Shown here: in pieces, positions 1-8,382 of the stretch
Layout of the letters: each line of letters begins with the position of its first letter
Numbering within the stretch: position 1 is the first letter of the stretch
DNA from: Clostridium neonatale
GTDB lineage: Bacteria; Bacillota; Clostridia; Clostridiales; Clostridiaceae
Direction: 5' to 3'
DNA length: 64,000 bases
Assembly: GCF_001458595.1 (NCBI RefSeq)
Contig: NZ_LN890328.1
Coordinates: forward strand, 663,737-727,736
The notes under the pieces: model-generated
The model's input: only the letters and a program-made list of their open reading frames with translations
What the model was told of the DNA's origin: nothing
Database searches by the model: none
Position numbers and translations under genes: made by a program

Positions 1-45
1 AAATTTCGGTTATTTCCCACTAAATTCTGATTCTACACAATATAT

Positions 46-1221
46 TTATGTTACGTTCAAATTTAACATTTCTTCTATGTAAAATGCCAGCATATAATTG
101 AACTTATCTTTTGGATTATTTAGATCGGTGTTTAATATTTCTTTGATCTTTTTTATTCTATAGTTAATTGTATTTCTATGAGTAAAAGTTTTTTCTGAAA
201 CAGCCTGTATGCTGGAATTATTATTTATGTACAGCTTTAATATGTTCAAATAATCAGTTTTATGAATTAAATCATATTCTTTAAGTTTTCCAAGATACTC
301 ATTATATAAATCAACTAATATTTCCTTATTATTAATATTAAAAAGAAGTTTATATAATCCAATATCATTATAGTAAACGATACATTTATTATCTTTGATT
401 GCAATATATCTAGCACATTTAGCTTCTTTAAAACTTTTGGGTAATGTGTCTATACCTTTAGAGGATAAGCTAACACCCATATTATTAAAAGATTTTTGAT
501 TTTTTAAGTATTCATTAAATAAAACATTAAGGCATTGTGGAATGTCTGTAGCAGATGAGTTGTTAATTATAATAGTTAAATCTTGGTCATTTAATAAAAT
601 ACTATATTTAAAAGAAAATGAATTAAGTATTTTTTCAATGTTTATTATAAAATATTTAAGTGATATCTCAGAAGTTTTTGAATAAATTGAACTTTCTAAT
701 TCTAATGATATTATTGTAAATAATCCATTAAGATCATAACCCTCCTGTTTAAGAGGTGGTTTGAACAAGTTTATATTGTCAGGATAATAAATAGCATTAA
801 AAAATGCACTAGATATGTTGGAGGCAGTTTGCTTTGCATTGATGATTTTATTGCAGTAATCCTGCATTATATCCACTAAATGAATTTCCCAAGGCATTAT
901 AAAAAGAGGAAAATTATTTTCATTACAATAGGATATTGTATGATCAGGAATTGTCTTTATATACTGCCCTATATTTATTATTAATCCACATACATGATTC
1001 TTTATCAAACCTTTAATTAAATTATCAAGCCAGTCATTATTTTTTGAGCCAATTCCAGTAGTTACAATCAGTTCATTTCCGCGTATGAAATTTATTGTAG
1101 ATTCATCTTCCATAAAATGAAACCAGCTGACTACATTGTCAATTCCACTTTCTCCAGCAATCAATTTTAATTTATATTTATTTTTTGTTTCATAATATAA
1201 ACTTTTTAATGTAATTGACAT
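46..1221 (-). CDS. PucR-family transcriptional regulator
   Basis: A 391-residue regulator. The N-terminal ~125 residues have the PucR-type sensor pattern (FIRGNELIVTTGIG, then LIINIGQYIKTIP). A divergent middle follows, and the last ~60 residues form a helix-turn-helix with the family motif TFTHRNTINYRIKKI. PucR proteins usually activate or repress adjacent catabolic genes for purines, amino acids or polyamines. It is divergent from the aminotransferase operon starting at 1486, so that operon is its likely target (inference). The ATG at 1221 has an AGGAGAA ribosome site a few bases upstream. Nothing in the sequence identifies the ligand. Confidence 0.85.
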   Translation of the reverse strand: MSITLKSLYYETKNKYKLKLIAGESGIDNVVSWFHFMEDESTINFIRGNELIVTTGIGSKNNDWLDNLIKGLIKNHVCGLIINIGQYIKTIPDHTISYCNENNFPLFIMPWEIHLVDIMQDYCNKIINAKQTASNISSAFFNAIYYPDNINLFKPPLKQEGYDLNGLFTIISLELESSIYSKTSEISLKYFIINIEKILNSFSFKYSILLNDQDLTIIINNSSATDIPQCLNVLFNEYLKNQKSFNNMGVSLSSKGIDTLPKSFKEAKCARYIAIKDNKCIVYYNDIGLYKLLFNINNKEILVDLYNEYLGKLKEYDLIHKTDYLNILKLYINNNSSIQAVSEKTFTHRNTINYRIKKIKEILNTDLNNPKDKFNYMLAFYIEEMLNLNVT

Positions 1222-1264
1222 AATGCATTCTCCTAAAAAATAATAATAAGTATATTTGTGCTTA

Positions 1265-1327
1265 TAGCACTAAAAATATAAAAATATTTATGCTATATAA
1301 CATAGAGAGTTGATAATGTTAGTGCTA
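1265..1327. promoter_or_regulatory. Inverted repeat, candidate operator for the PucR regulator
   Basis: An exact 9-bp inverted repeat, TAGCACTAA at 1265-1273 and TTAGTGCTA at 1319-1327, lies in the divergent intergenic region. The second arm falls within the spacer of the candidate promoter at 1310-1339. The position suits binding by the adjacent regulator, but this is inferred from placement only. Confidence 0.4.
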
Positions 1328-1339
1328 AGATTATTATAA
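1310..1339 (+). promoter_or_regulatory. Candidate sigma-A promoter for the aminotransferase operon
   Basis: TTGATA at 1310-1315 is followed, after 18 bases, by TTATAA at 1334-1339. The match to consensus is fair. It would start transcription upstream of the hairpin at 1385-1418 and of the gene at 1486. Confidence 0.35.
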
Positions 1340-1384
1340 CAATAAATACTATATTGTGGTAATAAAAATAAAATAATTTTGGAC

Positions 1385-1425
1385 AAAGGCGTTCTAGAGT
1401 GGATATAAGAATGCCTTTATTTTTA
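1385..1425 (+). terminator. Terminator-like hairpin in the leader of the aminotransferase operon
   Basis: AAAGGCGTTCT (1385-1395) pairs with AGAATGCCTTT (1408-1418), 11 bp with one G-U pair, followed by the T-rich run TATTTTTAT. It lies about 60 bases before the first gene. It may be an attenuator in the leader or the terminator of a short transcript. No upstream gene on this strand needs a terminator here. Confidence 0.55.
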
Positions 1426-1485
1426 TACCATTATTTAAGAAATAATTTAATAATTAATGAAATTATGAACAAGGGGATGTTATAA

Positions 1486-2847
1486 ATGTTAAAAAATGAT
1501 TTACCAAAAATAATAAGTGAAAGTTTACCTGGACCAAAAGCTAAGAAAATTATAGAACGACGTAAAGAAGCTGTACCAAGTGCCATAAAATGCGTGTATC
1601 CTGTTGTCATTGAACGTGGAGAAGGGGCTGTGATTGAAGATGTAGATGGAAATAAATTTTTAGATTGGATCGGTGGAGTTGGGGTACTAAATGTGGGATT
1701 CGGCCATCCTGAAATTATTGAGGAAGTAAAAAAACAATCAGAAAAATATTTTCATGGGATGTTTAATATAGTTACTCATGAAGGATATGTGAAATTAGCT
1801 GAAAAGTTAAATGAAATTGTTCCTGTTAAAGGTGATAAAAAGAAAACATATTTTGCAAATAGTGGTGCAGAAGCAGATGAAAATGCAATAAAGGTGGCAA
1901 AAGCATTTACTAAAAGACCTAATATAATTTGTTTTTCAGGAGCATTTCATGGAAGAACTAATTTAACTATGGCAATGACATCTAAAAAAGCATATGCAAA
2001 AGGACTTGGACCATTTCCAGAAGGAGTATATAGGGCGGAATTTCCCTATCTTTATAGAAAGCCAAAGGGAATGAGTGATAATGAAGCTATAGAGTATTAT
2101 ATAAATTCTATATATAAAGTATTTGAAGAATGTTCATCTGCTGAGTATATAGCAGCAATTGTTGTTGAGCCTGTACAAGGTGAAGGAGGATTTATTCCTG
2201 CACCAATAGAATGGGTTAAAGCTGTACGTAAAATATGTGATGATAATGGAATATTGTTGATTGCAGATGAAGTACAAAGCGGATTTTGCCGTACAGGAAG
2301 AATGTTTGCAAGTGAATATTGGAAAGAAGAAGGAGTTATGCCAGATATTTTAGCTACTGCAAAATCTATTGGTGCAGGACTTCCACTTAGTGCAATTGTA
2401 GCAAGAGAAGAAATAATGGAAAGTGTTCTTGGAGGAACCATTGGAGGAACTTATTGTGGTAATCCATTAGCATGTGCAGCAGCAATTAAAACTATAGAAA
2501 TAATGGAAAGAGATAATTTTGCAAAACGTTCTTTAGAAATAGGTGAGAAGGTTCAAAAGAGATATAGAGAATGGATGGAAAAATATGATGTAATAGGTGA
2601 TGTAAGAGGTCTTGGAGGAATGATTGGAATGGAATTTGTTACAGATAAAGAATCTAAAAATCCAAATACAGCAATTGTTTCAGAAATAATAGAAGAGGCA
2701 GTTCAAAATGGACTTATGTTAGAAAACTCAGGAACTTGTGGACAAGTAATACGATTTTTAGCGCCTCTTGTAATGACGGATGAACAATTAGAAGAAGGCC
2801 TTAAGATTTTTGAAAGAGCTATAGAAAAGTTCAGTAGCAAAAATTAA
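1486..2847 (+). CDS. Class III (GabT-like) PLP aminotransferase
   Basis: A 453-residue fold-type I PLP aminotransferase of the omega-amino acid class. Visible motifs are YFANSGAEADENAIKVAK and FSGAFHGRTNLTMAMTSK in the cofactor region, the acidic LIADEVQSGFCRTG, the Schiff-base lysine at about residue 293 (ATAKSIGAGLPL), and GGTYCGNPLACAAA near the C-terminus. Such enzymes move the terminal amino group of 4-aminobutyrate, 5-aminovalerate, beta-alanine or similar to 2-oxoglutarate or pyruvate, leaving a semialdehyde. The dehydrogenase 30 bases downstream would reduce that product. The start has AAGGGGATG upstream. The exact substrate cannot be read from sequence. Confidence 0.88.
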   Translation: MLKNDLPKIISESLPGPKAKKIIERRKEAVPSAIKCVYPVVIERGEGAVIEDVDGNKFLDWIGGVGVLNVGFGHPEIIEEVKKQSEKYFHGMFNIVTHEGYVKLAEKLNEIVPVKGDKKKTYFANSGAEADENAIKVAKAFTKRPNIICFSGAFHGRTNLTMAMTSKKAYAKGLGPFPEGVYRAEFPYLYRKPKGMSDNEAIEYYINSIYKVFEECSSAEYIAAIVVEPVQGEGGFIPAPIEWVKAVRKICDDNGILLIADEVQSGFCRTGRMFASEYWKEEGVMPDILATAKSIGAGLPLSAIVAREEIMESVLGGTIGGTYCGNPLACAAAIKTIEIMERDNFAKRSLEIGEKVQKRYREWMEKYDVIGDVRGLGGMIGMEFVTDKESKNPNTAIVSEIIEEAVQNGLMLENSGTCGQVIRFLAPLVMTDEQLEEGLKIFERAIEKFSSKN

Positions 2848-2877
2848 GATCAAAAATAAATATGGAGATGAATTTTG

Positions 2878-4008
2878 ATGAGATTTAATTACAATTTACC
2901 AGTAAATATTATATTTGGAAGAGGACGAGTTGAAGAATTAGGAGTTGAGACTGCTAAGTATGGTAAGAAAGCATTAATTGTTACAGGAAAAAGCAGCACA
3001 AAGAAAACTGGTCTGTTAGATAAAGCTGTATCTTTACTTGAAAAAAATAAAATTAAAGCTGTGATTTTTGATAAAGTAGAGCAAAACCCGTTAACGACTA
3101 CTGTCTACAAAGGAGCAGATATTGCAAAAGAAGAGAGGTGTGATGTTATTGTTGGCCTTGGTGGTGGAAGCATAATGGATGCTGCAAAGACAATTGCTTT
3201 TGTTACATTAAATGAAGGAGATGTTTCAGATTATATATATGGAAAAAAATTAAGTGACAAAGCACTTCCTATAATATTAGTTCCTACAACTTGTGGAACA
3301 GGAAGTGAAGGAAATGGATTTGCAGTATTAACAAATCCTGAGAATAATGATAAAAAATCTTTAAGATGTAATGCTATAATCGCAAAGGCATCCATAGTAG
3401 ATCCAGAGCTTATGACTACAATGCCAAAGCATATTTTAGCATCAGTTGGGTTTGATGCACTTTGTCACAATATGGAGGCATATATATCTAAAAATGCCCA
3501 GCCAATTACTACAATGATGGCACTACAGGGAATTGAATTAATAGGAAAAAATTTAGTTAGAGCTTATAAAAATCCAGAAGATATGGAAGCATTTGATGCG
3601 ATAACATGGGCAAGTACATTAGGTGGAATGGTAATCAATACTGCTGGGGTAACAGCAGCACATGGCATGGAACATCCTGCAAGTGGATTAAGAGATATTG
3701 TACATGGAAGAGGCCTCGCAGCATTGACACCTGTTATCTATGAGGAATCAATATGTGTAGCGCCTGAAAAATTTGCTGTAATATCAAAATTATTGGGTGG
3801 AGCTGATGAAAATGACTGTGTAAAGTCAATAAGAAAATTATTAAAAGATATAGATTTAGAGACAACACTTAAAGAGCAGGGGATAAAAGAAGAAGATATA
3901 GATTGGATGTCAGAAAATTGCTTAAAGGTATCTCAAGGAAGTATGAATATTCATCCTGTGAAATTTGAATTAGAAGATATTAAAAGAATATATAGAAAAG
4001 CACTTTAA
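2878..4008 (+). CDS. Iron-containing alcohol dehydrogenase
   Basis: A 376-residue group III alcohol dehydrogenase. The N-terminal half has the nucleotide-binding run VIVGLGGGSIMDAAK and the PTTCGTGSE loop. Metal ligands are predicted at D193 and H197 (GFDALCHNMEAY), H262 (AAHGMEHPASG) and H276 (DIVHGRG). Its place between two aminotransferases suggests it reduces the semialdehyde they make to a hydroxy acid, as 4-hydroxybutyrate or 5-hydroxyvalerate dehydrogenases do (inference). ATG 2878 is preferred over the adjoining TTG 2875 because GGAG lies about 10 bases upstream. A general butanol or propanediol dehydrogenase role cannot be excluded. Confidence 0.85.
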   Translation: MRFNYNLPVNIIFGRGRVEELGVETAKYGKKALIVTGKSSTKKTGLLDKAVSLLEKNKIKAVIFDKVEQNPLTTTVYKGADIAKEERCDVIVGLGGGSIMDAAKTIAFVTLNEGDVSDYIYGKKLSDKALPIILVPTTCGTGSEGNGFAVLTNPENNDKKSLRCNAIIAKASIVDPELMTTMPKHILASVGFDALCHNMEAYISKNAQPITTMMALQGIELIGKNLVRAYKNPEDMEAFDAITWASTLGGMVINTAGVTAAHGMEHPASGLRDIVHGRGLAALTPVIYEESICVAPEKFAVISKLLGGADENDCVKSIRKLLKDIDLETTLKEQGIKEEDIDWMSENCLKVSQGSMNIHPVKFELEDIKRIYRKAL

Positions 4009-4066
4009 TAAAGTAGTATCAGAATTTAATTTGAATTAAATAAATTACGAGTAAGGGGAATTTATC

Positions 4067-5281
4067 ATGAAATTAAAAGATGTAAAACTATCAAAAGAAG
4101 AATTAAAAGGATTAGTAAGCAAATATATGATTGATACTTACGAAAGATTTGATTTTGTAGCAGAAACTGCAAAAGATATGTACTTGTATGATGAAGGTGG
4201 TGATGGATATTTAGATTTTTATGGTGGTATTGCAGTTAATAGTGCAGGGAATTGTAATGAAAAAGTAGTAGCCGCTATTAAGGATCAGGTAGAAGATATA
4301 ATCCATACATTTAATTATCCATATACAATTCCTCAAGCATTACTTGCAAAATTAATTTGTGAGACAATAGGGATGGATAAAATTTTTTATCAAAGTACAG
4401 GGACAGAAGCAAATGAAGCAATGATAAAAATGGCAAGAAAATATGGAGTGGATGAATATGGACCAAACAAATATAATATTGTAACAGCTAAAAATGGTTT
4501 CCACGGAAGAACATATGGATCTATGTCAGCAACAGGACAACCTGATAATGGATGTCAAATTGGATTTAAGCCAATGGTACCTGGATTTACTTATGCTGAA
4601 TATAATAATTTGCAAGCATTTAAAGATGAATGTACGGAAAATACAATAGCTATAATGATTGAACCAATACAGGGAGAAGGTGGAGTACATCCAGCAACAC
4701 AAGAATTTATGCAAGGGCTTAGAAAACTCTGCGATGAAAAAGGAATGCTACTATTATTGGATGAAGTTCAAACAGGATGGTGCAGAACCGGTAAAACTAT
4801 GGCATACATGCATTACAATGTAAAACCGGATATTGTGTCAATGGCGAAAGCTATGGGAGGCGGAATGCCAATAGCAGCAATATGTGCAACTGAAAAAGTG
4901 TCTAAAGCATTTACACTTGGATCTCATGGAACAACTTATGGAGGAAATCCAGTATGTTGTGCGGCTTCATATGCACAAATTAATGAATTAATTGATAAAG
5001 ACTTAGCAGGAAATGCTGAAAAGATGGGAGAATATCTTAAAGCTAAGTTAAAAGAGTTACCACATATAGTAGAAGTGCGTGGAAAAGGATTATTAGTTGG
5101 GGTTGAATTTGACCAAAATATTGCTGTAGATGTTAAGCATGCATGTTTTGATAGAAAGCTTTTAATTACAGCTATTGGAGGAAATACAATTCGTATGGTT
5201 CCACCGCTAATATTAAATGAAGAGGATTGTGATAAAGCTTTTGAAATAATAAAGGAATCAGTAGATGACGTTGTTAAATAA
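4067..5281 (+). CDS. Class III PLP aminotransferase (second paralogue)
   Basis: A 404-residue class III aminotransferase closer in layout to acetylornithine/GABA enzymes. Motifs include FYQSTGTEANEAMIKMARK, NGFHGRTYGSMSATGQ, LLLDEVQTGWCRTGK, the PLP lysine at about residue 261 (SMAKAMGGGMP) and GTTYGGNPVCCAAS. It is clearly distinct from the gene at 1486. Two such enzymes around one alcohol dehydrogenase suggest either successive deamination of a diamine-derived substrate or two amino donors. AAGGGGAATTT precedes the ATG, and a terminator follows directly, so it is probably the last gene of the operon. Confidence 0.86.
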   Translation: MKLKDVKLSKEELKGLVSKYMIDTYERFDFVAETAKDMYLYDEGGDGYLDFYGGIAVNSAGNCNEKVVAAIKDQVEDIIHTFNYPYTIPQALLAKLICETIGMDKIFYQSTGTEANEAMIKMARKYGVDEYGPNKYNIVTAKNGFHGRTYGSMSATGQPDNGCQIGFKPMVPGFTYAEYNNLQAFKDECTENTIAIMIEPIQGEGGVHPATQEFMQGLRKLCDEKGMLLLLDEVQTGWCRTGKTMAYMHYNVKPDIVSMAKAMGGGMPIAAICATEKVSKAFTLGSHGTTYGGNPVCCAASYAQINELIDKDLAGNAEKMGEYLKAKLKELPHIVEVRGKGLLVGVEFDQNIAVDVKHACFDRKLLITAIGGNTIRMVPPLILNEEDCDKAFEIIKESVDDVVK

Positions 5282-5293
5282 TCTGCAGTAATT

Positions 5294-5326
5294 AAAAGCC
5301 TGTTGAGTATCTCAATAGGTTTTTTG
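5294..5326 (+). terminator. Rho-independent terminator of the aminotransferase operon
   Basis: CCTGTTGAG (5299-5307) and CTCAATAGG (5311-5319) form a 9-bp stem with one G-U pair and a TAT loop, followed by six T residues. It lies 13 bases after the stop of the preceding gene. Confidence 0.85.
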
Positions 5327-5476
5327 AATATTAATATTTGAAGATGAGTAGTAGTTAAGTTTATGTTTATAATCGAAGAAATAATGTGATGTTTTTAATA
5401 ATGAATTAAAAACATGAGAAATATTGGACGAAAACGTGAATTTATGTGAAAATCTTGAAGAAATGAAAATTAATGA

Positions 5477-5505
5477 TTGAAAATTAAAGCCTTTAATGAT
5501 AATAT
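5477..5505 (+). promoter_or_regulatory. Candidate promoter for the riboswitch-cheY transcript
   Basis: TTGAAA at 5477-5482 and TAATAT at 5500-5505, 17 bases apart, lie just upstream of the c-di-GMP riboswitch. The -10 match is weak. Other registers (TATAAG at 5503) are possible. Confidence 0.3.
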
Positions 5506-5549
5506 AAGTATAGAATTTAGTACAAGCTAAAAGTATAAAAAATAATTTA

Positions 5550-5673
5550 ATAGGGCAAAGCAGTTGAAAAGCTGTGACGCAAAGCTAGAGGGCCTTTTCC
5601 TAATGGATGGCAGCCAGTTGCATTTTACATAAGGGGCTATTTCATTTAAAAAATGCAATAAAGCTCTTTTTTA
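5550..5673 (+). promoter_or_regulatory. c-di-GMP-I (GEMM) riboswitch with terminator platform
   Basis: The aptamer core reads GGGCAAAGC, a CAGTT/AGCTG stem closed by a GAAA tetraloop, GACGCAAAGCTA, and the receptor-side GGCAGCCAGTTGC. This is the order typical of clostridial GEMM-I RNAs. The expression platform holds a terminator, AAGGGGCT (5631-5638) with AGCTCTTT (5662-5669) and a T tract. A competing helix, TTGCATTTT (5618-5626) with AAAATGCAA (5650-5658), begins in the last bases of the aptamer. The arrangement suggests that c-di-GMP controls transcription of the CheY-like gene at 5707. Confidence 0.85.
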
Positions 5674-5706
5674 ATGCCTTTGTCTATTTATAAATAGGAG
5701 GAAAAA

Positions 5707-6072
5707 ATGAGTAAAAAAATTTTGATATGTGATGATACTATATTTATGAGAAAGATGCTTAGAGAAATTTTGACAGAAAACGGTTATGAGGTAGTTGGAG
5801 AAGCTGAAAATGGAAAAGTGGCCATAGAAAAATATAATCAGTTAAGTCCAGATTTAACTTTGATGGATATAACTATGCCAGAAATGGATGGAGTTAATGC
5901 ACTTATTGGGATTCTTGAAAGTGATGTTGATGCCAATGTAATCATGTGTTCTGCAATGGGACAGGAAAACGTTGTAGTTAGTGCAATAAAAGCAGGAGCC
6001 AAAGACTTTATAGTTAAACCTTTTAAAAATGAAAGAGTAGTAGAAGCGGTAAGAAGAACAATCGGAGATTAA
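5707..6072 (+). CDS. cheY: CheY-like single-domain response regulator
   Basis: A 121-residue stand-alone receiver domain with no output domain. The acidic pair is D9-D10, the phosphoacceptor is D54 (LMDITMPEMDG), the conserved Ser/Thr switch is S82 and the lysine is K104 (VKPF). It is typical of CheY, which carries chemotaxis signals to the flagellar switch, but no chemotaxis or flagellar gene is nearby. AGGAGG stands upstream of the ATG, and the gene lies behind a c-di-GMP riboswitch. The sequence does not show the cognate kinase. It could instead be a Spo0F-like relay, though the context favours motility. Confidence 0.82.
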   Translation: MSKKILICDDTIFMRKMLREILTENGYEVVGEAENGKVAIEKYNQLSPDLTLMDITMPEMDGVNALIGILESDVDANVIMCSAMGQENVVVSAIKAGAKDFIVKPFKNERVVEAVRRTIGD

Positions 6073-6122
6073 TGATGTATTAACCTAAAAAATCTAAAAT
6101 AAATATGTTTTAAAACAAAAAG

Positions 6123-6168
6123 GAAAAAGCTCGTAGGCGAGAGAATTCTCAAGTCTACGGGCTTTTTA
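6123..6168. terminator. Bidirectional terminator between cheY and tRNA-Cys
   Basis: A long hairpin with arms AAAAAGCTCGTAGGC and GTCTACGGGCTTTTT, 15 bp with G-U pairs, has A/T tracts on both sides. It can end cheY transcription from the left and tRNA-Cys transcription from the right. Confidence 0.85.
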
Positions 6169-6243
<75 letters not shown>

Positions 6244-6313
6244 TTAATCTTAATTAAATATCTTATATTAATAATATAGCTAAATTGAGAAAAAATGTTA
6301 CTAAAAAATCTCA

Positions 6314-6375
6314 TTTTAAAATAAAATCTGCATAAGCCTAGAAAAATAGGACTTATGCAGATTTTATTTTTAAAA
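6314..6375. terminator. Large bidirectional terminator hairpin
   Basis: A 19-bp perfect stem, 6318-6336 with 6352-6370, continues after one bulged A into CCTA/TAGG closing a GAAAAA loop. It is flanked by A and T tracts. It lies just past the stop of the minus-strand gene at 6417 and upstream of tRNA-Cys, so it most likely ends that gene's transcript. Confidence 0.85.
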
Positions 6376-6416
6376 GTAACATACAGAAACACAAATCATA
6401 TTATATATGGACATGA

Positions 6417-7121
6417 CTAAAGAGTAAGCAGACTGCCCCTGTCTATTAATTTACCTTTTCTAAGATAAATTGGCTCAATGTCATATTTAAAAAGAAACTC
6501 TTTTATTTTATTTCCGTATTTATAATATGATAAATCACCAAAGAAAGCCATCTTGTTATTTGAAATCATTCCACCAACGCCACCTATAAATCCATAATTT
6601 AAAGATGGAAGTAGTATATCACCAGGAGGTACCAATAATATATCAAAATCATAATTTTTTAATACGTTAAAAATTCCTTTATCACTAGTTATCAATGAAT
6701 TTTCTCTCACCGGCAGTACAGAACACTTGGTATAACCTTGAGGCACAGAAATAACAATTTTATAATTTTGAGAACCAAGTAGATTTTCATCAGTATATTT
6801 TGTATTGTGTATGAAATATTTATCGGTTATAAATGCATTTAAAAAAATATCTCCAGGATATGTATTAGACAAAGTATTTTTTGAAACAATATATTTTATG
6901 TTGTTATCAAGTAGAAAATTTTTAAAATTATTATGGATTTTATTATGGATTATTACTTTATGTTCACTATCATTTTTTAAAATATTCATTTGAATATCTG
7001 GATGACCATTAATTGCTTTATATACAAGATCACATTGTGGTACCGATATAACATTAAGGTTTAAAGCAGAAAGATTCAATAATTCTTCTTTACTAATTCT
7101 ATAATCAACAAAACAATACAT
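6417..7121 (-). CDS. DUF6873-type (GME-fold) protein of unknown function
   Basis: A 234-residue protein without a signal peptide or membrane segment. It resembles the small clostridial family annotated as DUF6873, predicted to share the fold of guanidino-group-modifying enzymes (recalled family knowledge, not proven here). Visible conserved-looking stretches are SVPQGYTKCSVLPV, DILLVPPGDILLP and GFIGGVGGM. A cysteine in the first block and the glycine-rich loop are candidate functional residues. The ATG at 7121 has AAGGAG upstream. It is transcribed alone, away from ytxC, and ends at the large hairpin at 6314. Its substrate is unknown. Confidence 0.6.
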   Translation of the reverse strand: MYCFVDYRISKEELLNLSALNLNVISVPQCDLVYKAINGHPDIQMNILKNDSEHKVIIHNKIHNNFKNFLLDNNIKYIVSKNTLSNTYPGDIFLNAFITDKYFIHNTKYTDENLLGSQNYKIVISVPQGYTKCSVLPVRENSLITSDKGIFNVLKNYDFDILLVPPGDILLPSLNYGFIGGVGGMISNNKMAFFGDLSYYKYGNKIKEFLFKYDIEPIYLRKGKLIDRGSLLTL

Positions 7122-7306
7122 TGAAAAACTCCTTAAGATTTATTTTATTAGAATGTTGCTACAATTATATTTTTATTCTATATATAACATGGTGTCAATA
7201 AATTTAATTTATATCTAAACATTATAGGAAAATATTCAACTTACAATTATTTAGGGAAAAAACAAATAAAATTATACATACAAATATTAAGAAGGGAGTG
7301 AAATCC

Positions 7307-8218
7307 ATGCTTATTTTAAAATTAGCTTATGATGATGATTTGTCTTTTTCGAAAGATTTGCAAGAGCTAAGAGAACGACTTAAGAAGAAAGATATTTTAA
7401 TAGGGCTTGTAGAAAGCATAGAAGGCAAGACTCATATAATTAAAATAATCTGTGAAGAAAATTGCTATAATGAAAAGATAAAAGAAATTATTAATATGTA
7501 TGTTAGCAATATTTTATATAGAATTGTTATTGAGAATTATAGAAAAAAAGAAATGTTCGAGTTTTTAACTGATAATTATTTTTTCTTAAAGCAAAATGAA
7601 ATATTAGAAATAGAAAATGAAATAATGAAAGTATTAAAATGTGAAGATTTAAATGATAAAGAAGGTAGCGTATATTGTTTAAATAGAATAAATTCTATAA
7701 TAAACAAAATACAAGAATGCATAAGTGAAAATCAGGAGATAAATGTTGATGGTTTTTTAACATTTAGAATGAGAAAGTTACGAAAAGAAATAGAAGAAGT
7801 AATAGAGAAAGTAATTGAGATGTACATGGTAGAAAAAGAATATAATGAGTTTGTAAAACTGTTAAAATATTTTGTTAATATTCAAGAATGCAAGATAGAG
7901 GAAGTAAACATTATTATTAATGAAGATAATAAATATAAAGTAGAAGATAAAGAAGGAAGAGATTTATATAAAGATTTTTTAAAGGAATTAACTGGAGATG
8001 AAAAAGATTTAGAAGTGAATATCGAAGATATATTGATCAGCGGTCTTATAACAAGTTCTCCAGAGAATATAGTCATTCATGGAAAGGAAAATTGCAATAA
8101 TAAAGAGTTCCTTGAAACTATTGAAAATGTATTTGGAAACAAAGTGAGATATTGTGATAAAATAGATGAGTGTATAGAAATAAAAAATATGAGTAAAAAT
8201 GTTGACATATATAAATAA
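7307..8218 (+). CDS. ytxC: YtxC-like putative sporulation protein
   Basis: A 303-residue, lysine/glutamate-rich protein with no signal peptide. The length and the gene order (immediately upstream of infC-rpmI-rplT) match the YtxC family; B. subtilis ytxC sits upstream of thrS-infC. The molecular function of the family is not established. ATG 7307 is chosen because AAGGGAG ends 8 bases before it; the in-frame GTG at 7298 overlaps that ribosome site. A sigma-A promoter for infC is embedded in the last codons (8202-8207). Confidence 0.75.
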   Translation: MLILKLAYDDDLSFSKDLQELRERLKKKDILIGLVESIEGKTHIIKIICEENCYNEKIKEIINMYVSNILYRIVIENYRKKEMFEFLTDNYFFLKQNEILEIENEIMKVLKCEDLNDKEGSVYCLNRINSIINKIQECISENQEINVDGFLTFRMRKLRKEIEEVIEKVIEMYMVEKEYNEFVKLLKYFVNIQECKIEEVNIIINEDNKYKVEDKEGRDLYKDFLKELTGDEKDLEVNIEDILISGLITSSPENIVIHGKENCNNKEFLETIENVFGNKVRYCDKIDECIEIKNMSKNVDIYK

Positions 8219-8230
8219 TGATGATATACT
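8202..8230 (+). promoter_or_regulatory. Sigma-A promoter for infC-rpmI-rplT
   Basis: TTGACA (8202-8207) and TATACT (8225-8230) are separated by exactly 17 bases. The -35 box lies within the end of ytxC. Initiation near 8237 would produce the structured leader that precedes infC. Confidence 0.8.
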
Positions 8231-8236
8231 CATATT

Positions 8237-8350
8237 CGTTAAGAAGAAACAGCCGTTTCTCACCCTGCAGTGTCTAATGATTACTAGTAGAGGTTATATG
8301 TCTATGCATTATTTTGATTGAGATGACGGCTATTATGGCCGTCTTTTTTA
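8237..8350 (+). promoter_or_regulatory. L20-type autoregulatory leader of the infC operon
   Basis: The leader contains two exclusive pairings. AGCCGTTTCTC (8251-8261) can pair with GAGATGACGGCT (8320-8331) as an antiterminator. The terminator pairs GACGGC (8325-8330) with GCCGTC (8338-8343), followed by six T residues. In Bacillota, ribosomal protein L20 binds such leaders and promotes termination, so this operon is likely feedback-controlled by its own rplT product. The pairing is visible; the ligand is inferred from operon content. Confidence 0.75.
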
Positions 8351-8382
8351 TTGTGTATAGATATTTTTCGGAGGTGAAAAAA

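Noticed and set aside
2097..2441. 114-codon minus-strand open frame inside the first aminotransferase gene
   Set aside because: It is antisense to a clear conserved gene, with no ribosome site or known domain.
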